DNA of 64,000 bases from Pelagibius litoralis (GCF_011683915.1 NZ_JAAQPH010000015.1:62001-126000); one strand, 5' to 3'. Counted from the first letter of the stretch, positions 17,231-26,854 are shown. The notes: a model not told the origin generated them from the sequence alone. Translations and numbers: made by a program.

Positions 17231-17980
17231 TTAATGAATCAGCGAACCGCCGTTCACGTCGACCTCTGAGCCGGTGACGTAGGCCGAGAGATCGGAGGCG
17301 AGGAAGAGGCAGCAGCCCGCCACGTCCTCGGCCCGTCCTGCCCGGCCCATGGGGATGCCGTCCAGCACCATCTCGCGTTGTTCGGGTGTCAGCTTGCCGG
17401 CGGTAATGTCGGTGTCGATGAAACCGGGGCAGAGGGCGTTGGCGCGCACGTTATCTGGGGCCGCTTCGCGCGCCGTGGCCTTGGTCAGCCCCAGGATGCC
17501 CGCCTTGGCAGCGGCGTAGTGGGGGCCGCCGAAAATGCCGCCGCCGCGTTGGGCGGAAACCGACGACATATTGACGATGGAACCGCTGCGCTGCGCGCGC
17601 ATCTGCGGCAGAACCGCCTGGGTCATGTTGAGGGTGCCGCGCAGACTGACGTCCAGGACGGCGTCATAGTTCTCCTGGCTGATCTCCATCAGCTTCAGCG
17701 GCTGGGTGATGCCGGCATTGTTCACCAGCACGTCGATCTGCCCGAAGACTTTCAGTACCTGTTCGGCCGCGGCCTTGCAGGCGGCGGGATCGACGACGTT
17801 GCAGGCCAGGCCGATGTGGCCTTTGCCCAGCTCTGCGGCAACGGTTTCGCTGGCAGCCTGATCAAGATCGAGGATTGCGACCCGGGCACCGTGTTCGGCA
17901 AAGAGCTTCGCGGTGGCTTTGCCGAGACCGCGGGCCGAGGCGGCACCGGTGACGATGGCGGTCTTGTTCTTCAACAGCAT
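17231..17980 (-). CDS. SDR-family NAD(P)-dependent oxidoreductase
   Basis: Classical short-chain dehydrogenase, 249 residues: cofactor motif TGAASARGLG near the N-terminus, NNAG (residue about 91), catalytic Ser in NMSSVSA, and YxxxK in HYAAAKAGILGL. An acidic residue at the end of beta-2 (ILDLD) suggests NAD preference. It is 12 bases downstream of the transketolase C-subunit gene on the same strand, so it probably oxidises or reduces a sugar, polyol or ketose handled by that split transketolase. The substrate is not identifiable. Confidence 0.88.
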   Translation of the reverse strand: MLLKNKTAIVTGAASARGLGKATAKLFAEHGARVAILDLDQAASETVAAELGKGHIGLACNVVDPAACKAAAEQVLKVFGQIDVLVNNAGITQPLKLMEISQENYDAVLDVSLRGTLNMTQAVLPQMRAQRSGSIVNMSSVSAQRGGGIFGGPHYAAAKAGILGLTKATAREAAPDNVRANALCPGFIDTDITAGKLTPEQREMVLDGIPMGRAGRAEDVAGCCLFLASDLSAYVTGSEVDVNGGSLIH

Positions 17981-17992
17981 TCCGGGTTCCCC

Positions 17993-19057
17993 TTAGGCTT
18001 TGGCGTCCATGGTTTTCAATGCCGTACGCACCGTCTTGGCAACGCCCTCGCCGTCCAGGCCGTAGTGGGCGTAGAGATGGGTTGGCGGACCGAGGACGGA
18101 GTATTCGTCGGGCATGCCGATCTTGAAGAGGCGGCAGCCCAGCCCTTCCTCGGCGATCACGTCGGCGACCGCGCTGCCGAAGCCGGCGGTCACGTTGTGC
18201 TCTTCGGCAGAAACGACAAAGCCGTGATCGGCGGCAGCCTTGCGCACTGCGGCGCGGTCGATGGGTTCGATGGAATAGGCGTCGATCACCGTCAGCTCAA
18301 TGCCCTCCTGCGCAAGGATCTCTGAGGCATCCAGAGAAGCCTTCACCAGGTTGCCGATGGCCATTACCGTCGCGTGGCGGCCTTCGCGCAGGGTGTTCGA
18401 CCCGCCGATGCGCCAGTCCGGCGGGTTGTCGTAGACCACCGCCTCGCGGCCGCGCCCGCAACGGAAGTAAATCGGGCCGGGATGGTCCAGGGTGGACCGG
18501 ATCGCTGCCTCGATGGCGTTACCGTCGCAGGGCGCCATAACGGTGAGGTTGGCGAGGGCGCGCAGGGCGCCGATGTCCTCGTTGCAGTGATGCGACGTCC
18601 CGTAGAAACCCATGGCAATGCCGGAGTGGGTACCGATCATCCGCACTTTCAGATTGGGGTAGCAGAGGTCGTTGCGGATGTTCTCGATGCCCATCAGGGC
18701 CAGGAAGAAGGAATAGTTGGAGATGAAGGGCAGGTCGCCCACCGTTGCCATGCCGGCGGCGGCGCTGATCATGTTGCGCTCGGCGATGCCGAAGTTGTAG
18801 AGCCGCCCGGGAAACTCTTTCCCGAAAGCATGCACCTGGGTTGGCCGGGTGAGGTCGGCGGAGCAGACCACGATGTCGTCGCGGCCGTTGCGTGCCAGAT
18901 CGATGAGGACCTTGCCGGTGGTGAGTTGCTGCGACAGCGCGAGGGAAGCCGCCATGTCCCAGGTCGCTTCGTCCATCTCCGGCGTGACCCGGGAATCGCT
19001 GAGATCGACGGAGGCCTTCAGCTCCGCGGTCATATAGGGTGTGCTGGGACTGCTCAT
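17993..19057 (-). CDS. transketolase, C-terminal subunit
   Basis: Carries the pyrimidine-binding and C-terminal domains of transketolase as a separate polypeptide (354 residues). The conserved Glu that activates thiamine diphosphate is in YNFGIAERNMISAAAG, and the C-terminal domain includes TVIDAYSIEPID and AEEHNVTAGFGSAVAD. The start MSSPSTPYMT overlaps the N-subunit stop codon by four bases (ATGA), so the two halves are translationally coupled; a longer upstream frame is rejected. The two-gene form is common for catabolic transketolases acting on unusual ketose phosphates. Confidence 0.9.
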   Translation of the reverse strand: MSSPSTPYMTAELKASVDLSDSRVTPEMDEATWDMAASLALSQQLTTGKVLIDLARNGRDDIVVCSADLTRPTQVHAFGKEFPGRLYNFGIAERNMISAAAGMATVGDLPFISNYSFFLALMGIENIRNDLCYPNLKVRMIGTHSGIAMGFYGTSHHCNEDIGALRALANLTVMAPCDGNAIEAAIRSTLDHPGPIYFRCGRGREAVVYDNPPDWRIGGSNTLREGRHATVMAIGNLVKASLDASEILAQEGIELTVIDAYSIEPIDRAAVRKAAADHGFVVSAEEHNVTAGFGSAVADVIAEEGLGCRLFKIGMPDEYSVLGPPTHLYAHYGLDGEGVAKTVRTALKTMDAKA

Positions 19058-19908
19058 CCGATATCTCCCGCTGCGACCTCGGCATAGGCCTTGTCGAGGT
19101 CCTTGGGGCCGAGGAAGCCGATGTGGAACTGCCAGCCGCCCTCCATGAAGGAAACGCCCTTGCCGGCGATGGTGTAGGCCAGCACCAGGGTCGGCTTGCC
19201 GCTTGGCGCGTTGAGTGCGTGGTTCAGGGCAGAGAAGCAGGCGTCCAGGTCGTGGCCGTCTTCCAGCACCAGCACCTCCCAGCCGAAGGCTTCCCACTTT
19301 TCCTTCAGCGGTTCGGAACGCATGGTCTCCTGCGAAAACCCGTCGGAACCGGCGTCGTTGAAGTCGACGATGCCGACCAGGTTGTCGAGGCCCCAGTGCG
19401 CCGCCGCTTGCGCCGCCTCCCAGACCTGACCCTCGTTCTGCTCGCCGTCGCCCATCATGCAGATGACCCGGGCCGGCGATCCGCGCCGCCGCAGCGCCGA
19501 GGCCATGCCGACGGAGACCGAGAGGTTGTGACCGATGGAGCCGGAGGAAAAATCGACGCCCTTCACCTTGTTCATCACCGGATGGTCGCCGAGCGGCGAG
19601 CCGAGCTTGGTGTAGCCCTCCAGCTCTTCTTCCGGGAAGAAGCCGAGATCGGCCAGCACCGGGAACAGGCCGATGGCGGCATGACCCTTGCCCATGGTGA
19701 AACGGTCGCGGTCGGCCCAGCCCGGGTCGTCGGGCCTGGTGTGCATGAGCTGGTAGTAGAGCACATTCACCAACTCAGTCATGGAATAGGCTGAACCGTA
19801 GTGGCCGGAGCCGCAGATGTCGGTCATGCGCAGCACCGCGCGCCGGACCATGCGGCCCTTTTCCTTTAGCTCATCCTTGGAAACGTTGCGGACCTCGCGG
19901 CTCGGCAT
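19054..19908 (-). CDS. transketolase, N-terminal subunit
   Basis: Thiamine-diphosphate (PP) domain of a split transketolase, 284 residues. The GDG...N metal/cofactor motif is visible in MMGDGEQNEGQVWEA followed by VDFNDAGSDG, and the substrate-site histidines lie in SGHYGSAYS and GKGHAAIGL. It is the first gene of the unit with the C-subunit and SDR. The protein begins MPSREVRNVS, with AGGAAAAGG before the ATG. No sugar kinase or transporter is adjacent, so the carbon source is unknown. Confidence 0.9.
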   Translation of the reverse strand: MPSREVRNVSKDELKEKGRMVRRAVLRMTDICGSGHYGSAYSMTELVNVLYYQLMHTRPDDPGWADRDRFTMGKGHAAIGLFPVLADLGFFPEEELEGYTKLGSPLGDHPVMNKVKGVDFSSGSIGHNLSVSVGMASALRRRGSPARVICMMGDGEQNEGQVWEAAQAAAHWGLDNLVGIVDFNDAGSDGFSQETMRSEPLKEKWEAFGWEVLVLEDGHDLDACFSALNHALNAPSGKPTLVLAYTIAGKGVSFMEGGWQFHIGFLGPKDLDKAYAEVAAGDIG

Positions 19909-20007
19909 CGCCTTTTCCTCCCCTAGGCCCCCGTTTGCCGGGGTGATGGTTTTATCTCAAGACTGAGAGGAGCTTAGTGGATTGGCTGATAAGAGCAAAA
20001 TGCTCAA

Positions 20008-20895
20008 TCAAGTGGTCTGGTTGCCGACCCACTGCACCAGGTCCGCAACGAGATTGCGCAGGTTGGCGCGTAGAGGCTCGAAACCTTCGGTCGCGGTGAT
20101 GGTCGCCTCATCCATATAGAGCGCGCGCTTCATCTCGATCTGCAGGGAGTTGCGGTTTTCCGACGGACGCCCATGCGTTTTCACGATCTCGGCGCCCTTG
20201 TAAGGGTCGTTTACGGCGACGCTGTAGCCGAAGCCACGCAAGCGCTCGGCCACGAAAGCGGTGAAGGCCGGATCGCAGCTCTGTCCCTCCAGGTCGCCCA
20301 ATACCATGTCGGGCCGCTGCGCACCCGGGCCGTCCGGGGTAATGGCGGTGCCGACCGACTTCATGGAATGGACGTTCAAATGCCAGACGGCGCCATGGCG
20401 GACATGGATCCGGTCCAGTTTTTCTTGTAAGGCGCGGCGATAGGGTTTCCAGCAGCGCTCGATCCGCGCCTGCAGGGCAGCAACGGAAAGGGGGGCGTCG
20501 AGCAATGGCTCGCCGTCGCCGGTCCTGGCGCGGAACAGGCCGATGCCGAGCGCGGTCTTGGGTCCCGGGTTGAGCGGTTTCGGCCAGGGGCCGTCAAGCA
20601 GGGCGGGGTCGACATCGTCCAGGCGGCGGTTGGGGTCGATGTAGGCGCGGGGAAAGCGGGCCGTGAGCAGGCTGGCGCCGGCTGCCGGGGCATCGGCGAA
20701 AAGCACGTCGACCTGCCAGTCCTCGGCACCGCGCAGAACGGTTCCGGGCACCGCGGTGGAAAAATCGCCGGGGTAGACGCGCCCGGAGTGCGGCGAATCG
20801 ATGAGCAGCGGCGTCGGCTTTGCGCCCTCAAAAAAATCGAAGGCATCCAGGTCGAATGGCTGGCGCGTCTCTTCGAAGCCGAGGTCAGCCGTCAT
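20008..20895 (-). CDS. N-formylglutamate amidohydrolase family protein
   Basis: Zinc-dependent amidohydrolase family (295 residues) that releases formate or an acyl group from an N-acyl amino acid. Family blocks: LLIDSPHSGRVYPGDF, FPRAYIDPNRRLDDVDP, the VWHLNVHSMKSVG metal/substrate segment and GRPSENRNSLQIEMKRALYM. Its start overlaps the 3' end of the ABC ATPase gene by 11 bases, so it is part of the oligopeptide-transporter operon rather than a histidine (hut) operon. I infer that it deacylates an imported N-acylated amino acid or dipeptide; the hut-type reaction is possible but unsupported here. Confidence 0.88.
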   Translation of the reverse strand: MTADLGFEETRQPFDLDAFDFFEGAKPTPLLIDSPHSGRVYPGDFSTAVPGTVLRGAEDWQVDVLFADAPAAGASLLTARFPRAYIDPNRRLDDVDPALLDGPWPKPLNPGPKTALGIGLFRARTGDGEPLLDAPLSVAALQARIERCWKPYRRALQEKLDRIHVRHGAVWHLNVHSMKSVGTAITPDGPGAQRPDMVLGDLEGQSCDPAFTAFVAERLRGFGYSVAVNDPYKGAEIVKTHGRPSENRNSLQIEMKRALYMDEATITATEGFEPLRANLRNLVADLVQWVGNQTT

Positions 20896-21904
20896 TGAGG
20901 TGGCAGGCCGACCAGCGTCCAGGACCGATTTCCTTCAGTGCCGGGCGTTCGGCAGCGCAGCGCGCTGTGGCGAAGGGGCAGCGCGGGTGGAAATGGCAGC
21001 CCGTCGGTGGGTCAAGGGGAGAGGGGATTTCGCCCTTCACCGGCGTGTAGGCGCGCTTGCGCAGATCGATGCGCGGCACCTCTGACAGCAGCGCCTGGGT
21101 ATAGGGGTGGTTGGGTTGATCGAACAGGTCGTCGGTGGAGGAGACCTCGACGATACGCCCGAGGTACATGATGACGATCCTGTCGGAGATGTGCTCGACC
21201 ACCGAGAGATCGTGGCTGATGAAGAGGTAGGTGAGGTCCAGGTCCTGGCGCAGGTCCATGAAGAGATTGATGACCTGGGCCTGTATGGAAACGTCCAGCG
21301 CGGCGATCGCCTCGTCGCAGACCAGGAAGCGCGGCTTCACCGCCAGGGCGCGGGCGATGCCGATGCGCTGGCGCTGGCCGCCGGAGAATTGATGCGGGTA
21401 GCGGCGCCGGAAGTCCGCTTCAAGGCCGACCCGCTGCATGACCTCGGCGACATAGTCGTCCATGTCCTTGGCGCTGACGATGCCGTGCACCTTCGGCGCT
21501 TCGCCGATGATATCCAGCACGCGCATGCGCGGATCGAGTGAGGCGAAGGGGTCCTGGAAGATCATCTGCACGGCCAAAGCCGTCTCCCGTGAAACCGCTT
21601 TGCCGTCCCGCCAGATCGGCTGGCCATCGAAATAGAGGTTGCCCTCGCTCGGCGGCAGGATACCGGCCACCATGCGCCCGAAGGTCGACTTGCCGCAGCC
21701 GGACTCGCCGACCATGCCCAGCACTTCGCCCTCAGCAATGGTCAGGCTGACGCCGTCGACGGCATGGACGGTTTCTTCGCGGATCGAGGAGCCAAGGCGC
21801 TGGGCGATCTTGCCTGCCAGGTCGAGGTGCTTGACGAAGCGTTTGCTCACCCTGTCGGCAGAGAGGATGGGCGCCTTTTCCGTTTTGAGGGCCGCATCGC
21901 TCAT
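20885..21904 (-). CDS. oligopeptide/dipeptide ABC transporter ATP-binding protein (DppF type)
   Basis: Cytoplasmic ATPase of a peptide-class importer, 339 residues. Walker A GESGCGKST, signature FSGGQRQRIGIARAL, Walker B FLVCDEAIAALD and the H-loop SHD are intact. The C-terminal oligopeptide-family extension with the FHPRCPFATARCAAERP Cys-rich motif (the iron-sulfur cluster motif of DppF/OppF) is present. It overlaps the other ATPase gene by four bases (ATGA) and the amidohydrolase gene by 11. Confidence 0.93.
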   Translation of the reverse strand: MSDAALKTEKAPILSADRVSKRFVKHLDLAGKIAQRLGSSIREETVHAVDGVSLTIAEGEVLGMVGESGCGKSTFGRMVAGILPPSEGNLYFDGQPIWRDGKAVSRETALAVQMIFQDPFASLDPRMRVLDIIGEAPKVHGIVSAKDMDDYVAEVMQRVGLEADFRRRYPHQFSGGQRQRIGIARALAVKPRFLVCDEAIAALDVSIQAQVINLFMDLRQDLDLTYLFISHDLSVVEHISDRIVIMYLGRIVEVSSTDDLFDQPNHPYTQALLSEVPRIDLRKRAYTPVKGEIPSPLDPPTGCHFHPRCPFATARCAAERPALKEIGPGRWSACHLNDG

Positions 21905-22905
21905 GCCGCTGTCCCGTCGGTTTGCTGCGCGACCAGAGGCCTGACACAGCGCACCAGCCGCCCGTCTCGGGTGCGGTTTTCCGGCGGTTCCACATCGCAG
22001 GTGCCGTCGGCTTGCGGGCAGCGGCTGCGAAAGGCGCAGCCATCGGGCAGGTTCAGCAGCGAGGGCGTCATGCCGGGAATCTGGAACAGCCGCTGGCCGC
22101 GCTGGTTGCGCCCGGGGACCGAGCCGATAAGGCCGGCAGTGTAGGGATGGGCCGGGGCGTCCAGCACCCGCTCTACGGAGCCTTGCTCGACAATCCGCCC
22201 GGCATACATGACCGATATCTGATCGGCCAGGCCGGCGACCACCGCCAGGTCGTGGGTGATCCAGATCATCGCCGTGCCGGTGTCGCGGCAGAGGTTCTGC
22301 GCTTCATAGAGGATCTGGCCCTGGATGGTGACGTCCAGTGCTGTCGTCGGCTCGTCGGCGATGATCAAATCGGGTTCGTTCAGAAAGGCGATGGCGATGG
22401 CGACGCGCTGGCGCATGCCGCCGGAGAATTGATGCGGGTAGGAAACAAGACGTTCGTCCGGCGCGGCGATGCCGACCTTCACCAGGGCTTCGCGGCAGAT
22501 CTCCAGCGCCCGCTCCCGCGAAATATCGCGGTGGGCCAGCACCGCCTCGACCATCTGCGTATCGATGCGCAGCACCGGGTTCAGGGTCATCATCGGGTCC
22601 TGGAAGATCATCGCGATCTTGGAGCCGCGCAGCTTGCGCAGTTCGTCTTCGCGCAGCTTCACCAGATCGCGGCCCTGGAACAGGATCTCTCCCTCGACGA
22701 TGCGGCCGGGCGCATCGACCAGCCCCAGGACCGAAAAGCCGGTGATCGACTTGCCGCTGCCGGACTCGCCGACCAGCCCCAGTACCTCGCCCGGCGCCAC
22801 GTCGAAACTGATGCCGTTGACCGCCTTCACCACGCCCTCGCGGGTGAAGAAGTGGGTCTTCAGCCCTCTTACCGAAAGCGTCGGTTGTCCGCCGTCACTG
22901 GTCAT
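21901..22905 (-). CDS. oligopeptide/dipeptide ABC transporter ATP-binding protein (DppD type)
   Basis: Partner ATPase of the same importer, 334 residues, with Walker A GESGSGKS, signature [14 protein letters not shown], Walker [13 protein letters not shown], and the C-terminal [12 protein letters not shown] motif of the oligopeptide class. It overlaps the permease gene upstream and the second ATPase gene downstream by four bases each, so all subunits are made in step. Confidence 0.93.
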   Translation of the reverse strand: MTSDGGQPTLSVRGLKTHFFTREGVVKAVNGISFDVAPGEVLGLVGESGSGKSITGFSVLGLVDAPGRIVEGEILFQGRDLVKLREDELRKLRGSKIAMIFQDPMMTLNPVLRIDTQMVEAVLAHRDISRERALEICREALVKVGIAAPDERLVSYPHQFSGGMRQRVAIAIAFLNEPDLIIADEPTTALDVTIQGQILYEAQNLCRDTGTAMIWITHDLAVVAGLADQISVMYAGRIVEQGSVERVLDAPAHPYTAGLIGSVPGRNQRGQRLFQIPGMTPSLLNLPDGCAFRSRCPQADGTCDVEPPENRTRDGRLVRCVRPLVAQQTDGTAA

Positions 22906-23843
22906 CGCCTGAGCCTTGGGTTCAGGACATCGCGCAACTGGTCGCCGACCAGATTGATGGCGATGATGGTGACCAAAAGGGCGATACCGGGGAAGAAGGA
23001 GACCCAGTACTTGCCGGAGAGCATGTAGCCGTAGCCGTTGGCAATCAGCAGACCCAACGAAGGTTCGGTGATCGGCACGCCGACACCCAGGAAGCTAAGG
23101 GTCGCCTCAAGCGCGATGGCGTTGGCGACCTGCACCGTGGCCACCACGATCAGCGGCGGCAGGCAGTTGGGCAGCAGGTGGTTGAAGACGATACGGCGGT
23201 GAGAGAGGGCCAGGCAGGTGGCGGCTTCGATATATTCCTTGCGCCGCTCCACCAGGGCCGTGCCGCGCACCGTGCGCGCGTAGTAGGCCCACTGGATCGC
23301 GACCAGAGCGATAATCACCTTGTCGACGCCCTTGCCCAGGGCGGCCAGCAGGATCAGTGCGATGAGGATCGTCGGGAAGGAGAGCTGCAGGTCGACGATC
23401 CGCATGATGACGGTGTCGACCCTGCCGCCGAAGTAGGCGGCGAGCACACCCAGCGACACGCCGATGCCGAGCGCGATCGCCACGCTTATGGCGCCGACCC
23501 CCAGGCTCATGCGCAGGCCGAAGATGATGGCGGAGAGCATGTCGCGGCCCTGCTCGTCGGTGCCGAGCCAGAATGTCTTGCTGCCGTCGAAAGTCGTGCC
23601 GCCCGGGGGCAGCATGCCGTCCATAATGTCGAGCTGCACCAGGTCGTAGGGGTTCTGCGGCGTGATGAAATTGGCGAAGGTCGCCAGCAGCGCCAAGATC
23701 AGAACCAGCAGCAGAGAGGCGACGGCAACGGGGCTGCGGGCGAACTCGGCGGCGAAGCGGGCGGCCGGTGTGCCGCGCCAGTGGCCGGGCCGCAAGACCT
23801 CGACTTCGGCCAGAACGCCGGTGGGCTTGGCGGCTTCGGTCAT
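22902..23843 (-). CDS. oligopeptide/dipeptide ABC transporter permease (DppC type)
   Basis: Inner-membrane permease, 313 residues with six predicted helices. An N-terminal cytoplasmic stretch is followed by the DppC-type LGTDEQGRDMLSAIIFGLRMSL block and the EAA loop (YIEAATCLALSHRRIVFNHLLPN) that docks the ATPases. It overlaps both neighbours by four bases. Confidence 0.92.
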   Translation of the reverse strand: MTEAAKPTGVLAEVEVLRPGHWRGTPAARFAAEFARSPVAVASLLLVLILALLATFANFITPQNPYDLVQLDIMDGMLPPGGTTFDGSKTFWLGTDEQGRDMLSAIIFGLRMSLGVGAISVAIALGIGVSLGVLAAYFGGRVDTVIMRIVDLQLSFPTILIALILLAALGKGVDKVIIALVAIQWAYYARTVRGTALVERRKEYIEAATCLALSHRRIVFNHLLPNCLPPLIVVATVQVANAIALEATLSFLGVGVPITEPSLGLLIANGYGYMLSGKYWVSFFPGIALLVTIIAINLVGDQLRDVLNPRLRR

Positions 23844-24820
23844 GCCTTTGCCTCCGAAAGACGCACCCGGGGATCAAGCAGGCAATAGAGCATGTCGACT
23901 ACCAGGTTGATGACGATGAACATGAAGACCGTCAGCATCAGGTAGGCGACGACGACGGGGCGGTCGAGGGCCTGGATCGAGTCGATCAGCAACTTGCCCA
24001 TGCCGGGCCAGGCGAAGACGGTCTCGGTCACGACGGCAAAGGCGATCATGCTGCCCAGTTCCAGGCCCAGGATGGTGACCACGGGGATCATGATGTTCTT
24101 GGCGATATGCACGAGCACGATGCGGCGCTCCGACAGGCCCTTGGCGCGGGCGAATTTCACGTAGTCCTGCAACGCGGCTTCCCGGGTCCCGGCGCGCGCC
24201 AGCCGTATCACCAGAGATGTCTTGAAGAGTGCCAGGTTGATGGCCGGCAGCAGCATGTGGGAGAGGCCGTCGGCGGTAAGGAAAGAGACCGGTATGCCCA
24301 GCAGGTCCACCGTCTCTCCTCGGCCGCCTGAGGGCAGGAAGCCGCGGAGAATGACCGAGAAGACGAAGATCAGCATCATGCCCTGCCAGAAGTTCGGCAG
24401 GCTGAAACCCATGATCGACCCGGTCATGATGGTCTTGCCGGCGATGGAATTGGGCTTCAGGCCGGCGATCATGCCCAGCGGCACGCCCAGGAAAACGGCA
24501 AAGACAAGGGCGAGAAAAGCCAGCTCCAGTGTTGCCGGCAGCTTGGAGAGAATAAGCTCCGCGGCCGGCGTGGCATAGACGAAGCTGTTGCCGAGATCGC
24601 CTTGCAGGGCGTTGGAGACGAAGATGAAGAACTGTTCCCAGAGCGGCTTGTCCAGGCCGAGGCGGGCAATGGCCGCCTCCATCTCCGCCTGGTCCGCGTC
24701 GGGCGCGATCATCATGTCGATCGGGCTGCCGATCGCATAGACACCGATGAAGACCAGCACCGCCATGGCGGCGATGACAAGGAGGCTCTGGCCCAGACGG
24801 CGAAGGAAATAGACGAGCAT
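23840..24820 (-). CDS. oligopeptide/dipeptide ABC transporter permease (DppB type)
   Basis: Second inner-membrane permease, 326 residues: the N-terminal helix FLRRLGQSLLVIAAMAVLVF, a large periplasmic loop, then five more helices. The EAA loop YVKFARAKGLSERRIVLVHIAKN is visible. It is the first permease gene after the binding-protein gene and is separated from it by a hairpin (24901-24926), a common arrangement that lets the binding protein be made in excess. Confidence 0.92.
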   Translation of the reverse strand: MLVYFLRRLGQSLLVIAAMAVLVFIGVYAIGSPIDMMIAPDADQAEMEAAIARLGLDKPLWEQFFIFVSNALQGDLGNSFVYATPAAELILSKLPATLELAFLALVFAVFLGVPLGMIAGLKPNSIAGKTIMTGSIMGFSLPNFWQGMMLIFVFSVILRGFLPSGGRGETVDLLGIPVSFLTADGLSHMLLPAINLALFKTSLVIRLARAGTREAALQDYVKFARAKGLSERRIVLVHIAKNIMIPVVTILGLELGSMIAFAVVTETVFAWPGMGKLLIDSIQALDRPVVVAYLMLTVFMFIVINLVVDMLYCLLDPRVRLSEAKA

Positions 24821-24900
24821 CGGCGAAGCCCTGTGCTGACGCTGCCGGATGGTTGTTTCAGGCGCCGGCTTGGATCAGCTCTCGTGAAAGCAATCCGGAA

Positions 24901-24926
24901 GGGGCGGGACCCTGAGATCCCGCCCC
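24901..24926 (-). terminator. intra-operon hairpin between binding protein and permease genes
   Basis: GGGGCGGGA (24901-24909) and TCCCGCCCC (24918-24926) form a perfect nine-bp GC stem with an eight-base loop, 20 bases after the binding-protein stop codon. There is no T-run on the minus strand, so it is more likely an mRNA-stabilising or partial-attenuation hairpin than a full terminator. Confidence 0.6.
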
Positions 24927-24945
24927 GTTCGGTTTCCTGCGACCG

Positions 24946-26550
24946 TCAGTTCGCCGGCGTCACGCCTGTGGCGATGGTGTACTGATCGGTGCGCGGCGTA
25001 TAGCTGAGCCCCTTGCGGTAGGCCCAGGGCGTCACCTCGTAGTGCAGCGGCAGGATGGCATAGTTCTTCATCGCCACCTGGCTCGCCTCACGCAGGATTG
25101 CCTCTCGCTTGTCGTCGTCAACCGTGGCCAGCGCCTTTTCGATCATCGCATCAAGCTCGGGGTTCGAGTAGCGGCCCCGGTTGGTGCCGCCCATACCCTT
25201 TTCCTTGTCGCGGGTGGCGACCAGCGCGCGCAGCGGCGAAGACATTTCACCGGTGCCCGAGCCCCAGCCCGCCATGTAGAGACTGAACTCGTACTTGTTG
25301 CGGCGGGCGAAGAAGGTGCTCTTGGTCATGGCATCGACTTCGGTGGTGATGCCGACGCGGGCCAGCATCTGGGCCACCGCCTGGGCGATCTGGGCATCGT
25401 TGATATAGCGGTCGTTGGGCGAGCCCAGGACCAGCTTGAAGCCATCGCCATAACCGGCATCGGCCAGCAGCTTCTTGGCGCCGTCCGGATCATAGCCGTC
25501 ATGCTCGGCGCCCGGCGTGGACCCGAACATGCCCTGCGGCAGCAGTTCGCCGGCCGGCACGGCGACGCCGCCCATGATGCGGGCCACGATGGCTTCACGG
25601 TTGATCGCCTTGGACACGGCCTCACGCACGCGCATGTCCTTGAAGGGGTTCTTGCCACCGGTGCCGTCGATGCCCGGTGTCGGCTCCTGCTCATGGTCGA
25701 AGTGCAGGTAGATGACGCGGTTCGACAGACCCTGGGCCACTTCGAAGCCTTCGCTCTTGATGCGCTCGAGGTCCTGAAGCGGCGGCTTGTCGATCATGTC
25801 GACGTCACCGGCCAGCAGGGCGGCGACGCGCGGCCCGTTGCTGGTAATCGGGCGGAAGGTGACGGTCTGCCAGGCCGGCTTGTCGCCCCAGTAGCTCTCG
25901 TTGCGCTCCAGCACGATCTTCTCGCCGCGGGTGAACTCCTTGAACTTGAAGGGGCCGGTGCCGTTCGCCTTGGAGCCGTCGTTGAAGGCCTGGGTCTTCG
26001 GGAAATCTCCGGTGCCGCTGCAACCGTCGCGGCTGAAGGTGATGTCGCCGGCGACCCCGTTGGCAGTGGCGGAAAGCACGCCCCAGGTCGATACCTCGAC
26101 CGGCAGCAGCGGATAGGGCTTGTCGGTCTTTACGATCAGGGTGTGGTCGTCTTTGACCTCCAGGCCGGCAATGGCCTTGGTGTAGACCGTGAAGGAGGAG
26201 GGGCTGTCTTCCACTGCAGGGATGCGGCAGACGGTGTAGACGACATCCCTGGCGGTGAAGGGCGAGCCGTCATGGAAAGTAACGCCCTGACGCAGTGTGA
26301 ACTCCCAGGTGGTGTCGTCGGTCGGCTTCCAGGAGGTCGCCAGACCCGGCTTCAATTGCTGCGACTCGTCCTGAAGGACCATCGAGTCGTACATGTGCCG
26401 TCGCATGGCGTTGTTGGGTCCGAGATTGTGGAAGTGCGGATCCAGTGCTGAAGGCTCCGACGACAGACCGATTTTCAGTTCCTGTGCGGCGACCGGCGAG
26501 GCCATGACGGCCGCCAGCGAAACCGCGCACATGAAAGTGCTCTTTCGCAT
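24946..26550 (-). CDS. ABC transporter substrate-binding protein, family 5 (peptide class)
   Basis: Periplasmic receptor of the importer at 20885-24820. It has a Sec signal (residues 1-22, ending SPVAAQ) and the SBP family 5 layout: LKIGLSSEPSALDPHFHNLG near the mature N-terminus, then WEFTLRQGVTFHDGSPFTARDV, and GTGPFKFKEFTRGEKIVLERNESYWG. I chose the ATG at 26548-26550, which has GGGGAACG eight bases upstream, over a TTG 15 bases earlier. Length 534 is typical. Adjacent deacylases suggest a ligand containing an amide-linked amino acid; the true ligand is unknown. Confidence 0.92.
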   Translation of the reverse strand: MRKSTFMCAVSLAAVMASPVAAQELKIGLSSEPSALDPHFHNLGPNNAMRRHMYDSMVLQDESQQLKPGLATSWKPTDDTTWEFTLRQGVTFHDGSPFTARDVVYTVCRIPAVEDSPSSFTVYTKAIAGLEVKDDHTLIVKTDKPYPLLPVEVSTWGVLSATANGVAGDITFSRDGCSGTGDFPKTQAFNDGSKANGTGPFKFKEFTRGEKIVLERNESYWGDKPAWQTVTFRPITSNGPRVAALLAGDVDMIDKPPLQDLERIKSEGFEVAQGLSNRVIYLHFDHEQEPTPGIDGTGGKNPFKDMRVREAVSKAINREAIVARIMGGVAVPAGELLPQGMFGSTPGAEHDGYDPDGAKKLLADAGYGDGFKLVLGSPNDRYINDAQIAQAVAQMLARVGITTEVDAMTKSTFFARRNKYEFSLYMAGWGSGTGEMSSPLRALVATRDKEKGMGGTNRGRYSNPELDAMIEKALATVDDDKREAILREASQVAMKNYAILPLHYEVTPWAYRKGLSYTPRTDQYTIATGVTPAN

Positions 26551-26831
26551 GAGTTCGTTCCCCAAAAGACGTTGCCGCAGACGCTGTCAAAACTATCGAA
26601 CGTCAAACGGCGGCGTTGTGCCTGTTCCTGTTATCCGTACTGCCAAGCGGCGCACGGTGCTTCATTCTGATTCCGTCCTGCCCTGCCAAACCGCATCCTG
26701 CGATGCGCCCTGGCTCGACGGCGGAACCTTGTCAGGTATAATGGGAGTGTCTATCGTCACTGTCAAAGTGAAATCGGCTGCATCGGATGCATGATGATCT
26801 GCGAGAGAAAGCCTGTTGATTTAGCCGATTT

Positions 26832-26854
26832 ATCCATAACATCATGTTATGGAT
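26832..26854. promoter_or_regulatory. perfect 23-bp dyad overlapping the LysR start codon
   Basis: ATCCATAACAT (26832-26842), a central C, and ATGTTATGGAT (26844-26854) form a perfect inverted repeat. The core ATAACAT-C-ATGTTAT fits the T-N11-A form of LysR-type boxes. It covers the LysR start codon and lies in the 298-base region shared with the divergent binding-protein gene, so it is a likely autoregulatory operator. I see nothing else certain in that region. Confidence 0.7.
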
